A stretch of 6,585 bases of DNA from an uncultured Rhodanobacteraceae bacterium (GCA_937902695.1 CALFNI010000294.1:1-6585), one strand, 5' to 3'. Shown: positions 1 through 6,395, counted from the first letter of the stretch. Notes: generated by a model not told the origin, from the sequence alone. Made by a program: numbers and translations.

Positions 1-1
1 G

Positions 2-367
2 TATTTCTTCCATGCAGAGCTCGTGATCGACGGCAATCCGGGCGTCGGCTACCGACGCGTCCTGTGCCGCTGCGGCGCGTCGCAATCGAAGCCTTTCTGC
101 GACGCGCGCCATCACGACTCGGGTTTCAGGGCCACGGGCGAAGCGAACCACGGCGACATCGAAGCGCTCGCGACGCGCGACGGACCCCTCAGGATCACGG
201 CGACGAAGAACGGGCCGCTCAAGATCGAAGGATCGCTCGAAATCGTCTCCGGTACCGGCACGACGCTCGCGAAGACGGCGAAAACATGGCTCTGCCGCTG
301 CGGCCATTCGCAGAACAAGCCCTTCTGCGACGGCACGCACGCCAAAGTGGGGTTCAGGTCGGAATGA
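2..367 (+). CDS. Dual CDGSH-type iron-sulfur protein, C-terminal part (5' end outside window)
   Basis: This reading frame is open from the first bases of the window to the TGA at 365-367, so 121 codons are visible and the true start lies upstream. A GTG at 23 is in frame, but the residues before it (YFFHAEL) look like continuing protein, so I do not take it as the start. Two mitoNEET-type C-x-C-x8-C-x3-H motifs are complete: visible residues C22, C24, C33, H37, and C98, C100, C109, H113. In characterised CDGSH proteins each such set binds a 2Fe-2S cluster through three Cys and one His. The first motif ends CDARH rather than CDGSH; the second ends CDGTH. The stretch between them (GPLKIEG) resembles the beta strands that flank these motifs. 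Relatives often carry an N-terminal ferredoxin-like domain, which cannot be seen here. The role is probably redox or cluster transfer; the partner is unknown. Confidence 0.88.
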   Translation, partial: YFFHAELVIDGNPGVGYRRVLCRCGASQSKPFCDARHHDSGFRATGEANHGDIEALATRDGPLRITATKNGPLKIEGSLEIVSGTGTTLAKTAKTWLCRCGHSQNKPFCDGTHAKVGFRSE

Positions 368-472
368 GCACCGGCGCGATACACGATCGTCGCGCTGAAC
401 GCGTCCAACGACGTCCGCCGCTACTGCTGGACGTCCATCGCGAGCAGAACGTAACGGTCGCGGCACGAACAA

Positions 473-491
473 CCTCGCGATCGCGGCGAGG
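473..491. repeat. Small inverted repeat between convergent genes
   Basis: CCTCGC (473-478) and GCGAGG (486-491) are complementary around a 7-nt loop, and the 10-bp palindrome CGCGATCGCG (476-485) is nested inside. It lies in the 165-bp gap between the convergent CDGSH gene and rsgA, where a two-way terminator would be useful. There is no T-run on either side and the stem is short, so terminator function is only a guess. Nothing else in 368-532 can be supported. Confidence 0.25.
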
Positions 492-532
492 CGCCGAACG
501 CCATCTTCGCGAACGGATTCGACTGACGCCGC

Positions 533-1612
533 TCAGCGCGGCCCGTACTTCTCGTTGAGCCGCCGCGTCAGCGCCTTCGTCAGCACGCGCGCCTCGCCCT
601 TGCGCCGCATCTGCGCTTCGAGCGAATCGGCCGCCGCCGCGAGCTCGTCGCGGAGCTTCAGGTAGTTCTGCCAGCGCTCGGGATCGAGCCGGCCGTCCTC
701 GAGCGCGGCGCGCACGGCGCAACCGGGCTCGCTCTGGTGGCTGCAGTCGCCGAAGCGGCACTGCTGCGCGAGCGCTTCGATATCGGCGAACTGGCCCTGA
801 TCGAGATCCTCCTCGCCGGTGAGCTTGATCTCGCGCATGCCGGGCGTGTCGATCAGGCAGCCGCCCGACGGCAGCATGATCAGCGCGCGATGCGTCGTCG
901 TGTGACGGCCGCGACTGTCGTGCTCGCGCACGGCGCTCGTCTCCTGGCGCGCTTCGCCGAGCAGCGTATTGGTCAGCGTCGACTTGCCGACGCCGGACGA
1001 TCCGACCAGCACGGCCGTGTCGCCGGGCCCGAAATATTTCAGCAGCGGCGCGATGCCCTCGGGCGATTTCGCATTGATCGCGACGATGTCGACCTCCGGC
1101 GGCACGCGCGCGCGGAGCGTGTCGACGGCCGCGCCGACGTTCCCGGCGCGATCGGCCTTGGTCAGCACGATGACGGGCGTCGCGCCGCTCTCGCCGATCA
1201 GCACGAGGTAGCGCTCGATGCGCGCCGCGTTGAGATCGCCGTCGAGGCCGCTCATGACGATGACCGTGTCGACGTTGGCCGCGATGAGCTGGCGCTGGTG
1301 CCGTTCGCCGGCGGCCGCGCGCGAGAGCACGGTGCGGCGCGGCAGCACGCGTTCGATCTGCGGCGGCGCGCCCGGCACGATCAGCACGAAATCGCCGACC
1401 GCCGGCCGCTCGGTCGGATCGATGCCGCGCTTCAGGAACCGCGGCGCCGGCTGCGCGTTGAAGGGCGCGGTGCCGTCGTGCAGCTCGTAGCCGGCGCGGT
1501 GCTGCGCGATGACGCGCACCACCGCCGCATCGGCCGGCGCATCGTCGGGCAGCGGGCCCGCGCGCCAGCCGATCCGGACGAGGCGACGTTCCGCGTCGGC
1601 ATCGAGCTGCAT
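533..1612 (-). CDS. rsgA: Ribosome small-subunit-dependent GTPase RsgA (YjeQ family)
   Basis: This 359-residue protein is a late 30S-subunit assembly factor: it binds near the decoding centre and uses GTP hydrolysis to release from mature subunits in the cytoplasm. The GTPase motifs come in the circularly permuted order typical of the family: G4 TKAD (151-154), the G5-like NAKS (180-183), the P-loop GSSGVGKST (204-212), switch HTTTH (237-241) and G3 DTPG (255-258). An OB-fold-like N-terminal region (about 30-95) precedes them. A C-terminal zinc site follows: C285-x4-C290-x-H292-x5-C298. The start is well fixed: an in-frame TAA lies only three codons upstream of the ATG, at 1622-1624. No Shine-Dalgarno sequence is visible. 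It is single-gene, converging on the CDGSH gene and diverging from the SGNH hydrolase. The length and the N-terminal 'RIGW' resemble the longer RsgA form. All key motifs are intact. Confidence 0.96.
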   Translation of the reverse strand: MQLDADAERRLVRIGWRAGPLPDDAPADAAVVRVIAQHRAGYELHDGTAPFNAQPAPRFLKRGIDPTERPAVGDFVLIVPGAPPQIERVLPRRTVLSRAAAGERHQRQLIAANVDTVIVMSGLDGDLNAARIERYLVLIGESGATPVIVLTKADRAGNVGAAVDTLRARVPPEVDIVAINAKSPEGIAPLLKYFGPGDTAVLVGSSGVGKSTLTNTLLGEARQETSAVREHDSRGRHTTTHRALIMLPSGGCLIDTPGMREIKLTGEEDLDQGQFADIEALAQQCRFGDCSHQSEPGCAVRAALEDGRLDPERWQNYLKLRDELAAAADSLEAQMRRKGEARVLTKALTRRLNEKYGPR

Positions 1613-1685
1613 CGGCTGATCTTAGCCGGGATATGCCCGCCGTGACGTGCCGGCGTGCGGCGCGGCTGCAGCGACGCGCCGGCGT

Positions 1686-1694
1686 TGCTAGCAT
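1686..1694 (+). promoter_or_regulatory. Possible extended -10 promoter element for the SGNH hydrolase
   Basis: TGCTAGCAT fits the extended -10 pattern TGnTAnnAT and lies 31 bp upstream of the ATG at 1726. No convincing -35 is present at the expected distance (CTGCAG at 1666-1671). If real, transcription would begin near 1700, which favours the ATG at 1726 over the in-frame ATG at 1633. Confidence 0.3.
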
Positions 1695-1725
1695 CGGCGC
1701 CTCGAATCGTATCGGCGGGCGCGGC

Positions 1726-2409
1726 ATGCTTCTCGTTCGTCTTGCGGTTCTCGTTCTCGCCGCAACGGTGTCCACGATGTCGACCACGGCCAACGCGCGC
1801 GGGCGCTATCTCGCGCTCGGCGATTCCTACACGATCGGCGAAGGCGTCGCGCCCGCGGAGCGCTGGCCCGTGCAGCTCGCGGCACGGCTGCGCGCTGCCG
1901 GCGTCGACATCGGCGATCCCGCGATCGTCGCGACGACCGGCTGGACGACGGACGAGCTTTCGCACGCGATGGACGGCGCGACGCTCGCGCCGCCGTACGC
2001 GCTCGTCACGCTGCTGATCGGCGTCAACAACCAGTACCGCGGCCGCGGCCTTGCGAATTACCGCGAGGAGTTCGCCGCGCTGCTCGCGCGCGCGATCGCG
2101 CTCGCGGGCGAGCGCACCGAGCGCGTCGTCGTCGTCTCGATCCCGGACTGGGGCGTCACCGGCTTCGCGCGCGCGCACAAGCGCGATCCGCGCGAGGTCG
2201 CGATCGAAATCGATGCCTTCAATGCGACTGCGCGGGAAATCGCCCGCGATCGCGGCGTCGCGTTCGTCGATGTCACCGCGATCTCGCGATCGGCCGGCGA
2301 TGCGCCGGATATGCTGGTCGGCGACCGGCTGCACCCGTCCGGCGCGCAATACGCGCGCTGGACCGACGCGGTTCTTGCTGCGGCGCGGCAATCGCTCGTC
2401 CCGCGCTGA
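1726..2409 (+). CDS. Exported SGNH/GDSL-type hydrolase (lipase/esterase family)
   Basis: This is a 227-residue secreted hydrolase. Residues 1-24 form a signal peptide: MLLVR, a hydrophobic core, then a likely signal peptidase I site after ANA (22-24). That signal peptide is why I start at 1726; the in-frame ATG at 1633 would add 31 unconserved-looking Arg-rich residues before it. The SGNH blocks are all found: GDSY with nucleophile S34, the block II glycine G72 (TTGW), block III GVNN (99-102) in place of the usual GxND, and D200-x-x-H203 (DRLHP) completing the triad. The fold acts on acyl or acetyl esters such as lipids, lysophospholipids or acetylated glycans; the substrate cannot be told from sequence. 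It is divergent from rsgA with 113 bp between them, and followed by 202 bp before the NlpC/P60 gene, so probably its own unit. No strong Shine-Dalgarno sequence is seen. Confidence 0.92.
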   Translation: MLLVRLAVLVLAATVSTMSTTANARGRYLALGDSYTIGEGVAPAERWPVQLAARLRAAGVDIGDPAIVATTGWTTDELSHAMDGATLAPPYALVTLLIGVNNQYRGRGLANYREEFAALLARAIALAGERTERVVVVSIPDWGVTGFARAHKRDPREVAIEIDAFNATAREIARDRGVAFVDVTAISRSAGDAPDMLVGDRLHPSGAQYARWTDAVLAAARQSLVPR

Positions 2410-2438
2410 TCTGATCGCTGCATCACACAAAATCACGC

Positions 2439-2463
2439 TCCGCTTTACGCAGATTGCGGATTT
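2439..2463 (+). terminator. Weak candidate terminator after the SGNH hydrolase
   Basis: TCCGC (2439-2443) pairs with GCGGA (2456-2460) around a 12-nt loop and is followed directly by TTT. The stem is only 5 bp and the loop large, so this is a low-confidence call. The remaining intergenic sequence up to 2595 must contain the start of transcription for the next gene, but I see no promoter match good enough to name. Confidence 0.22.
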
Positions 2464-2595
2464 GCGAAGTCCGGCGTGACGGATCGCACGACCTTAACGC
2501 GAACCGAACAACAGTCTCAGCGGTGTTTGCTACGGTTCGGCCCGTCGTCGCCGGCGCGGGGCTGAGCGACGACCGCCAGAACAACGTCTCCACCC

Positions 2596-2601
2596 AAGGG
2601 A
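2596..2601 (+). promoter_or_regulatory. Ribosome binding site of the NlpC/P60 gene
   Basis: AAGGGA sits 10 nt before the ATG at 2612. It is too close to the in-frame TTG at 2603 (1 nt) and rather far from the second ATG at 2621 (19 nt), so it selects 2612 as the start. Confidence 0.55.
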
Positions 2602-2611
2602 TTTGCACCGT

Positions 2612-3229
2612 ATGGCCTCCATGCGAACGGCTGCTGCGCTCCGTTTTTCCGTTTTTGCCGCACTGGCGTTCGCATGCGTTTCGCAACCGGCCGTTTCGAG
2701 TCCCCTGCTGCCGCCGGATCATCCGGTCGCCGATCGGCCCGGCTCGTCGCCCGCCGCCGCGCCCGGCGCCTCGGCGCGCGTTGATGTCGTGGACGACGTG
2801 AACGTCGCCGCGCTCGGCGCGGACATCGTCCTGCACACGTCGGTATCGCCCCGCCGGCTCCTCGCCGATTTCGCGCTGAAGCTTCGCAACATCGCCTACG
2901 TGCGCGGCGGGCGCGAGCTCTCGACCGGCTTCGATTGCAGCGGCTTCGTGCGCTATGTCTACCAGCAGGCGCTCGGCTCGAAGCTGCCTGCCAATTCGAC
3001 GAGCCAGTTCGCCGAAGGCGACCGCGTCGACAAGAGCGACCTCAAGATGGGCGATCTCGTCTTCTTCAAGACGCGCGGCAAGCGCGTTTCGCACGTCGGC
3101 ATGTATCTCGACAACGGCCTCTTCATCCATGCGCCCTCGCGCGGCAAGCGCGTGCGCATCGATCATCTCGACGAGTCGTACTGGGCCAAGCGCTTCGCCG
3201 GCGCCAAGCGGCCTGATGCGCTGATCTGA
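2612..3229 (+). CDS. Exported NlpC/P60 family cysteine peptidase (putative peptidoglycan hydrolase)
   Basis: This 205-residue protein has an N-terminal signal peptide (about 1-29, hydrophobic core FSVFAALAFACV) and a Pro/Ala-rich linker (about 31-55). A C-terminal NlpC/P60 domain covers roughly 80-197. The catalytic Cys is C109 in FDCSGFV, the catalytic His is H161 in SHVGMY, and the third polar residue is H173 in FIHAPSRGK; the GDLVFF motif (147-152) is typical. Known relatives are periplasmic or cell-surface endopeptidases that cleave peptide stems of peptidoglycan, usually next to D-isoglutamyl or gamma-D-Glu bonds. No SH3b or LysM binding domain is present, so this is a minimal catalytic form. 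The 'FAC' near residue 21 is a poor lipobox (A and F at -3 and -2), so soluble export is more likely than a lipoprotein. It appears monocistronic, followed by a candidate terminator. Confidence 0.93.
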   Translation: MASMRTAAALRFSVFAALAFACVSQPAVSSPLLPPDHPVADRPGSSPAAAPGASARVDVVDDVNVAALGADIVLHTSVSPRRLLADFALKLRNIAYVRGGRELSTGFDCSGFVRYVYQQALGSKLPANSTSQFAEGDRVDKSDLKMGDLVFFKTRGKRVSHVGMYLDNGLFIHAPSRGKRVRIDHLDESYWAKRFAGAKRPDALI

Positions 3230-3276
3230 TTCCTTCGCGCGCGCGTCGCGCGCATCCGCGGGCGAACCTGTAGTCG

Positions 3277-3320
3277 AAAGCCGGCGCGGTCGCACGGGCT
3301 TTACGCCGGCGTCGCCTTTT
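3277..3320 (+). terminator. Candidate terminator region after the NlpC/P60 gene
   Basis: AAAGCC (3277-3282) pairs with GGCTTT (3297-3302), with a small inner GCG/CGC pairing; A-rich and T-rich flanks built into the stem are common in terminators of high-GC proteobacteria. An alternative pairing, GCCGGCG (3280-3286) with CGCCGGC (3304-3310), is followed within 6 nt by TTTT (3317-3320). The two folds are mutually exclusive. Position, 47 bp after the stop codon and before a gene with its own ribosome binding site, fits termination. Confidence 0.42.
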
Positions 3321-3357
3321 GAAATCCTGCGGCGTCTCCACGTGATCCGATTCGAAC

Positions 3358-3361
3358 GGAG
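3358..3361 (+). promoter_or_regulatory. Ribosome binding site of the aldo/keto reductase gene
   Basis: GGAG lies 7 nt before the ATG at 3369, an ideal spacing. It decides for this ATG over the in-frame GTG at 3342, which would place the site inside the coding region, and over the second ATG at 3375. Confidence 0.75.
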
Positions 3362-3368
3362 AACGCCG

Positions 3369-4316
3369 ATGGACATGCGCAAGATCGGAAACACGGACAT
3401 CGCGATCGCACCGCTCGCGCTCGGCGGCAACGTGTTCGGCTGGAGCGCCGACGAGGCCGCATCGTTCGCGGTGCTCGACGCATTCGTCGCCGAAGGCCTC
3501 CAGTGCATCGACACGGCCGATACGTACTCCGGCTGGGTGCCCGGCAACAGCGGCGGCGAATCCGAGACGATCATCGGGCGCTGGCTGAAGAAGAGCGGCA
3601 AGCGCGACAAGGTGGTCATCGCGACGAAGGTCGCCAAGTGGTCGAAGCGCAAGGGTCTGTCGCCGGCGAACATCGCCGCGGCCGCCGACGATTCGCTGCA
3701 GCGGCTCGGCATCGACCGGATCGACCTGTATTTCGCGCACGAAGATGACGCGTCGGTACCGCTTGCCGATACGCTCGGCGCATTCCAGCGGCTCATCGAG
3801 GCCGGCAAGGTGCGCGCGATCGGAGCGTCGAACTATTCGGGCGCGCGGCTCGCAGAAGCGCTCGCGGTCAGCGCGGAGCACGGATTGCCGCGCTATGAGG
3901 TCGTGCAGCCGGAATACAACCTCGTCGCCCGCCGCAACTACGAGAAGGACATCGAGCCCATCGTCAGGCGCGAGAAGCTCGGCGTCGTCTGCTACTACGC
4001 GCTCGCGAGCGGCTTCCTGACCGGCAAATACCGCAGCGAGGCCGATCTCGGCAAGAGCGCGGCGCGCGGCGGCTCGGTGCAGAAATATCTCAATGCGCGA
4101 GGTCTGCGCGTCCTGACGGCGCTGGATTCGATCGCCGCCGCGCATCGGGCGACACCCGCGCAGGTTGCGCTGCCGTGGCTCATCGCGCGGCCGAGCATCA
4201 CGGCGCCGATCGCGAGCGCGACGAGCGCGCAGCAGGTGCGCGATATCGCGGCGGCGACGCGCCTGTCGTTGACCAAGGAAGAGATCGCGGAGCTCGACGC
4301 CGCGAGCGGAAGCTAG
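3369..4316 (+). CDS. Aldo/keto reductase
   Basis: This 315-residue cytosolic TIM-barrel oxidoreductase covers the full family length. The catalytic tetrad is intact: D48 and Y53 in the segment CIDTADTYS, K87 in ATKV and H124 in YFAHEDD. The segment GASNYS (152-157) and GFLTGKYR (215-222) match the conserved barrel and cofactor-binding stretches of the family. Members reduce aldehydes or ketones to alcohols using NADPH, and some run in reverse; nothing here identifies the substrate. The start is fixed by the GGAG site upstream. An insertion-like loop rich in Gly/Ser (WVPGNSGGESE, 56-66) follows the catalytic Tyr, as in several bacterial members annotated only as general reductases. It is probably transcribed alone, from the gap after the NlpC/P60 gene (TTGAAA at 3319-3324 could be a -35, but no good -10 follows), and converges on btaB. 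Confidence 0.95.
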   Translation: MDMRKIGNTDIAIAPLALGGNVFGWSADEAASFAVLDAFVAEGLQCIDTADTYSGWVPGNSGGESETIIGRWLKKSGKRDKVVIATKVAKWSKRKGLSPANIAAAADDSLQRLGIDRIDLYFAHEDDASVPLADTLGAFQRLIEAGKVRAIGASNYSGARLAEALAVSAEHGLPRYEVVQPEYNLVARRNYEKDIEPIVRREKLGVVCYYALASGFLTGKYRSEADLGKSAARGGSVQKYLNARGLRVLTALDSIAAAHRATPAQVALPWLIARPSITAPIASATSAQQVRDIAAATRLSLTKEEIAELDAASGS

Positions 4317-4345
4317 CTCCACATACCTCTCTCGCGCCGCTCTTT

Positions 4346-4371
4346 CCCCTCTCCCGCTTGCGGGAGAGGGG
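4346..4371. repeat. Perfect hairpin (12-bp arms, 2-nt centre) between convergent genes
   Basis: CCCCTCTCCCGC (4346-4357) and GCGGGAGAGGGG (4360-4371) are exact reverse complements around TT. It lies 29 bp after the reductase stop and only 4 bp from the btaB stop, in the 59-bp gap between the two convergent genes. Such a stem could stop transcription from both sides, but neither side has a T-run in the transcript direction, so classical intrinsic termination is doubtful. From memory, very similar CTCTCCCGC-TT-GCGGGAGAG hairpins are scattered through many high-GC proteobacterial genomes, so it may be a dispersed intergenic repeat. Confidence 0.8.
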
Positions 4372-4375
4372 ACAA

Positions 4376-5161
4376 TCAGCGGGACAGGCGCTGGGAATAT
4401 TTCTCGCGCGAGGACAGGCGGCGCCGCATCGCAGGCTTGCGCCCCACGAATACGTAATACGGCACACGCCCGAACGGCAGATACGGCACGCCTGCGCGCG
4501 CTTCGACGAACGCGTGATCGGGCAACAGCCGGCGCAACTCCGGGAAATGCTGCGACGACACGCGCACGCCGTCATGGCGAAACCAGATCGGCCAGAACGC
4601 GCGCGTCAAGGCGCCGTGCTGCGCGAAGCCGTCCGGGACGCGCCGTTCCGATACATGGAAATCGACGACGCCGAGCACGCCGCCTGGCTTCAGCATCGCA
4701 ACCGCGTTCGCGATCGCCGCGCGCCAGTCGGGAATCATCGTCAGCGCGTACGAGAAATACACGACGTCGACCGGCTCGTCCGGCTGGTACGTCGTCGCAT
4801 CGGCCTCGACGATGCGAAGCTGCGGAATGCCGAGCGCGCGCTCGCGTGCCTGCGCCAGCAGCGGCGCGCAGACATCGACGATCGTCAGCGACTCGACGCG
4901 ATCGAGCTTCGACCTGAAGAACTCGGCATTGCGTCCGGTGCCGCCGCCGAGCTCGACGATGCGCGCGCCGTCGGCGAGCGGCAGCCGCTCGATCAGCGCC
5001 TCGCGACCCTGCAACAGCCTCTCGCGGAAGCGATCGTAGTGCCGCGCCTGCGGCGCATAGAAGGCCGACAGCGCCTCGGCGTGCGACGTGCCGCGCGGCA
5101 TGCCGCGCAGCATGCGCTGCACGGTCGCGAAATCGCCGCGCAGCGCCTCAAGCCGGGACAT
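4376..5161 (-). CDS. btaB: BtaB-like diacylglyceryl-homoserine N-methyltransferase (betaine lipid synthesis)
   Basis: This 261-residue class I SAM-dependent methyltransferase is assigned to the second step of DGTS synthesis: three successive N-methylations of diacylglyceryl-homoserine, at the cytoplasmic membrane. The SAM-binding motif VELGGGTGRN is at 69-78, the acidic residue D96 (IVDV) ends strand 2, EADAT (119-123) follows, then FSYALTMIPDW (136-146) and LKPGGVLGVVDFH (157-169). The N-terminal segment, with GMPRGTSHAEALSAFYAPQA (20-39) and YDRFRERLL (42-50), resembles known BtaB proteins and separates it from generic methyltransferases. The start codon lies inside the end of btaA (14-bp overlap) with no visible Shine-Dalgarno sequence, pointing to translational coupling. 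Pairing with btaA is the strongest evidence for the role. The last 20 residues are basic (RRRLSSREK), which may help contact with the membrane surface. Confidence 0.9.
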   Translation of the reverse strand: MSRLEALRGDFATVQRMLRGMPRGTSHAEALSAFYAPQARHYDRFRERLLQGREALIERLPLADGARIVELGGGTGRNAEFFRSKLDRVESLTIVDVCAPLLAQARERALGIPQLRIVEADATTYQPDEPVDVVYFSYALTMIPDWRAAIANAVAMLKPGGVLGVVDFHVSERRVPDGFAQHGALTRAFWPIWFRHDGVRVSSQHFPELRRLLPDHAFVEARAGVPYLPFGRVPYYVFVGRKPAMRRRLSSREKYSQRLSR

Positions 5162-6341
5162 CGGCGATCACGAACCCGGCGTAGGTGTGCACGCGGTCGT
5201 GCGGCTGCAGCGCGTCGGCGACGTCGTCCATGAAACGGAACACGTCGCGGAGCCTTTCGCCATCGGGGCCGATGCGGATCGCGTCGAGGTACGCGGGCCG
5301 CGCGTGCGCGCTGCGCAGCAGGATGCGCGCGCGCGGCGCGGCGCGCAGGCGAATCGCCTCCCATTCCTCGATCAGCGCGGCCGGGTGGTAGGAGCTCATC
5401 CAGTCCATGTGATCGAGCAGCACGAAGCGCGAGATCGGTTCCTCGTGCGTGCGCAGGAGCTCCGTCACGGTCATCGTGTGCGGCACGATGCGGTCGACGA
5501 GACCGGCCTTGAGGCGCTCGAAGTTCTCGCGCTTGAGGTATTCGGGACAGCAGTCGCGCCGGTAGCGGCCCGTGATGTAGACGCGCCAGAAATAGTTGTC
5601 GCCGAGCGGCAGCTGGCGGAACACGTGCTGCACGCAGCTCCGTATGAACCCGGATACGCCGCCGGCGTGCTGCGCCTCGACGAGCCGTCGTTGCGGATAC
5701 GGCACGCCGAGCATGCTCATCGTGAGCTGGCGCGAGATCGCCCAGTTGACGGCCTTGTTCCAGAGCAGCGGCGCGACGCGCGTGTCGTAGATGGCCTGCT
5801 GCTCGGCGAGCGTCGGCGCATCGAACAGGTCGGCCATCGCCTCGCGAAGCGGCGGGCGCGACGCGAAATACGCGCGCACCGTGCGCGCGACGACGCCGGA
5901 GAGCCCATGGAAATAGAAACTGCCGCGCGGGCTCGTGAACCAGCGCCGGTGACGATCCCACCACGTTCGCGCGAACGGCGACAGCGTCGGGCGCAGATGC
6001 TTGTGGTAGAGCGCGTCGAAGCTCGCGTGATAGCCCTCGCCGAACATGGCGAAAAAATCGTCGAACGCAAGCGCGCGGATGCCGGCGATCTTGAGCTCGA
6101 GCAGTGCGGTCTGGCGCGGGTTCGCATCCACCGCATGGATGCGCCGCGGCGCTTCGAGCGCATAGTCCAGCGCGTTGCAGCCGGCACTGGTGATCACGAG
6201 CACGGTGTCGTCGGGGCCCAGCGCGAGCGCCTTGCGATCGACGGCGGGATCTTCCCAGCACGTGTTATAGACCAGGCTTCGCGAATAGATGGCGTCGAAG
6301 ATCGTCTGGTCGAGCTTGTCGCGGAGATTGGGCAGCGGCAT
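5148..6341 (-). CDS. btaA: BtaA, SAM:diacylglycerol 3-amino-3-carboxypropyl transferase (betaine lipid synthesis)
   Basis: The 397-residue protein belongs to the DUF3419/BtaA family, which moves the 3-amino-3-carboxypropyl group of S-adenosylmethionine onto the sn-3 hydroxyl of diacylglycerol. The products are diacylglyceryl-homoserine and methylthioadenosine. Family signatures: SLVYNTCWEDPAVD (22-35), a SAM-binding loop TSAGCNALDY (51-60), the acidic strand end VDANPRQ (71-77), NYFWRVYITGRY (249-260) and LLDHMDWM (308-315). Length is normal for the family and there are no membrane helices, consistent with a peripheral enzyme. I choose the ATG at 6341; an in-frame TTG at 6371 would add ten residues, mostly Arg (MRRFRRRIPS). 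Neither start has a clear Shine-Dalgarno sequence. It is the first gene of the btaAB operon, with possible PhoB sites upstream. The wording of the signatures suggests a branch distinct from the Rhodobacter enzyme, though I cannot place it by tree. Confidence 0.94.
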   Translation of the reverse strand: MPLPNLRDKLDQTIFDAIYSRSLVYNTCWEDPAVDRKALALGPDDTVLVITSAGCNALDYALEAPRRIHAVDANPRQTALLELKIAGIRALAFDDFFAMFGEGYHASFDALYHKHLRPTLSPFARTWWDRHRRWFTSPRGSFYFHGLSGVVARTVRAYFASRPPLREAMADLFDAPTLAEQQAIYDTRVAPLLWNKAVNWAISRQLTMSMLGVPYPQRRLVEAQHAGGVSGFIRSCVQHVFRQLPLGDNYFWRVYITGRYRRDCCPEYLKRENFERLKAGLVDRIVPHTMTVTELLRTHEEPISRFVLLDHMDWMSSYHPAALIEEWEAIRLRAAPRARILLRSAHARPAYLDAIRIGPDGERLRDVFRFMDDVADALQPHDRVHTYAGFVIADVPA

Positions 6342-6395
6342 CGAGGGAATCCGGCGGCGGAATCGTCGCAATGCCGAGCACGCTAGTACGGCGCG

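Noticed and set aside
364..558. A 64-codon frame starting with an ATGA overlap at the CDGSH stop codon
   Set aside because: The product is extremely Arg-rich with no recognisable motif, has no proper ribosome binding site, and its end runs into the 3' end of rsgA on the other strand. It looks like a GC-driven chance frame.
1633..1725. An N-terminal extension of the SGNH hydrolase from the ATG at 1633
   Set aside because: It would put 31 Arg-rich residues before a clear signal peptide and lies upstream of the candidate -10 element; the ATG at 1726 gives a normal secreted protein.
354..1793. A long minus-strand open frame across the whole rsgA region (479 codons)
   Set aside because: It is in another frame of the rsgA strand, very rich in Arg and Ala, and lacks any domain; rsgA with all its motifs explains the region.
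2612..2699. Possible lipoprotein signal (Cys at residue 22 of the NlpC/P60 protein)
   Set aside because: The residues before the Cys (A-F-A) do not fit the lipobox, which needs Leu-like at -3 and a small residue at -2; a signal peptidase I site further on is more likely.
2403..3230. The 13-bp sequence GCGCTGATCTGAT at the ends of both the SGNH gene (2403-2415) and the NlpC/P60 gene (3218-3230)
   Set aside because: The copies overlap the stop codons in different frames and are made of common codon pieces; no flanking similarity supports a duplication or attachment site.
3319..3351. TTGAAA as a -35 element for the reductase gene
   Set aside because: No acceptable -10 hexamer occurs 16-18 bp downstream, so I mention it only in the gene entry and do not call a promoter.
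3123..4322. A long minus-strand frame opposite the aldo/keto reductase
   Set aside because: Long antisense frames are expected at this GC content; the composition is Arg/Ala-biased and the sense frame encodes a complete catalytic tetrad.
5088..6386. A 432-codon plus-strand frame opposite btaA
   Set aside because: It is antisense to a well-recognised enzyme, with Arg/Ala/Val-biased composition and no motif; treated as a shadow.
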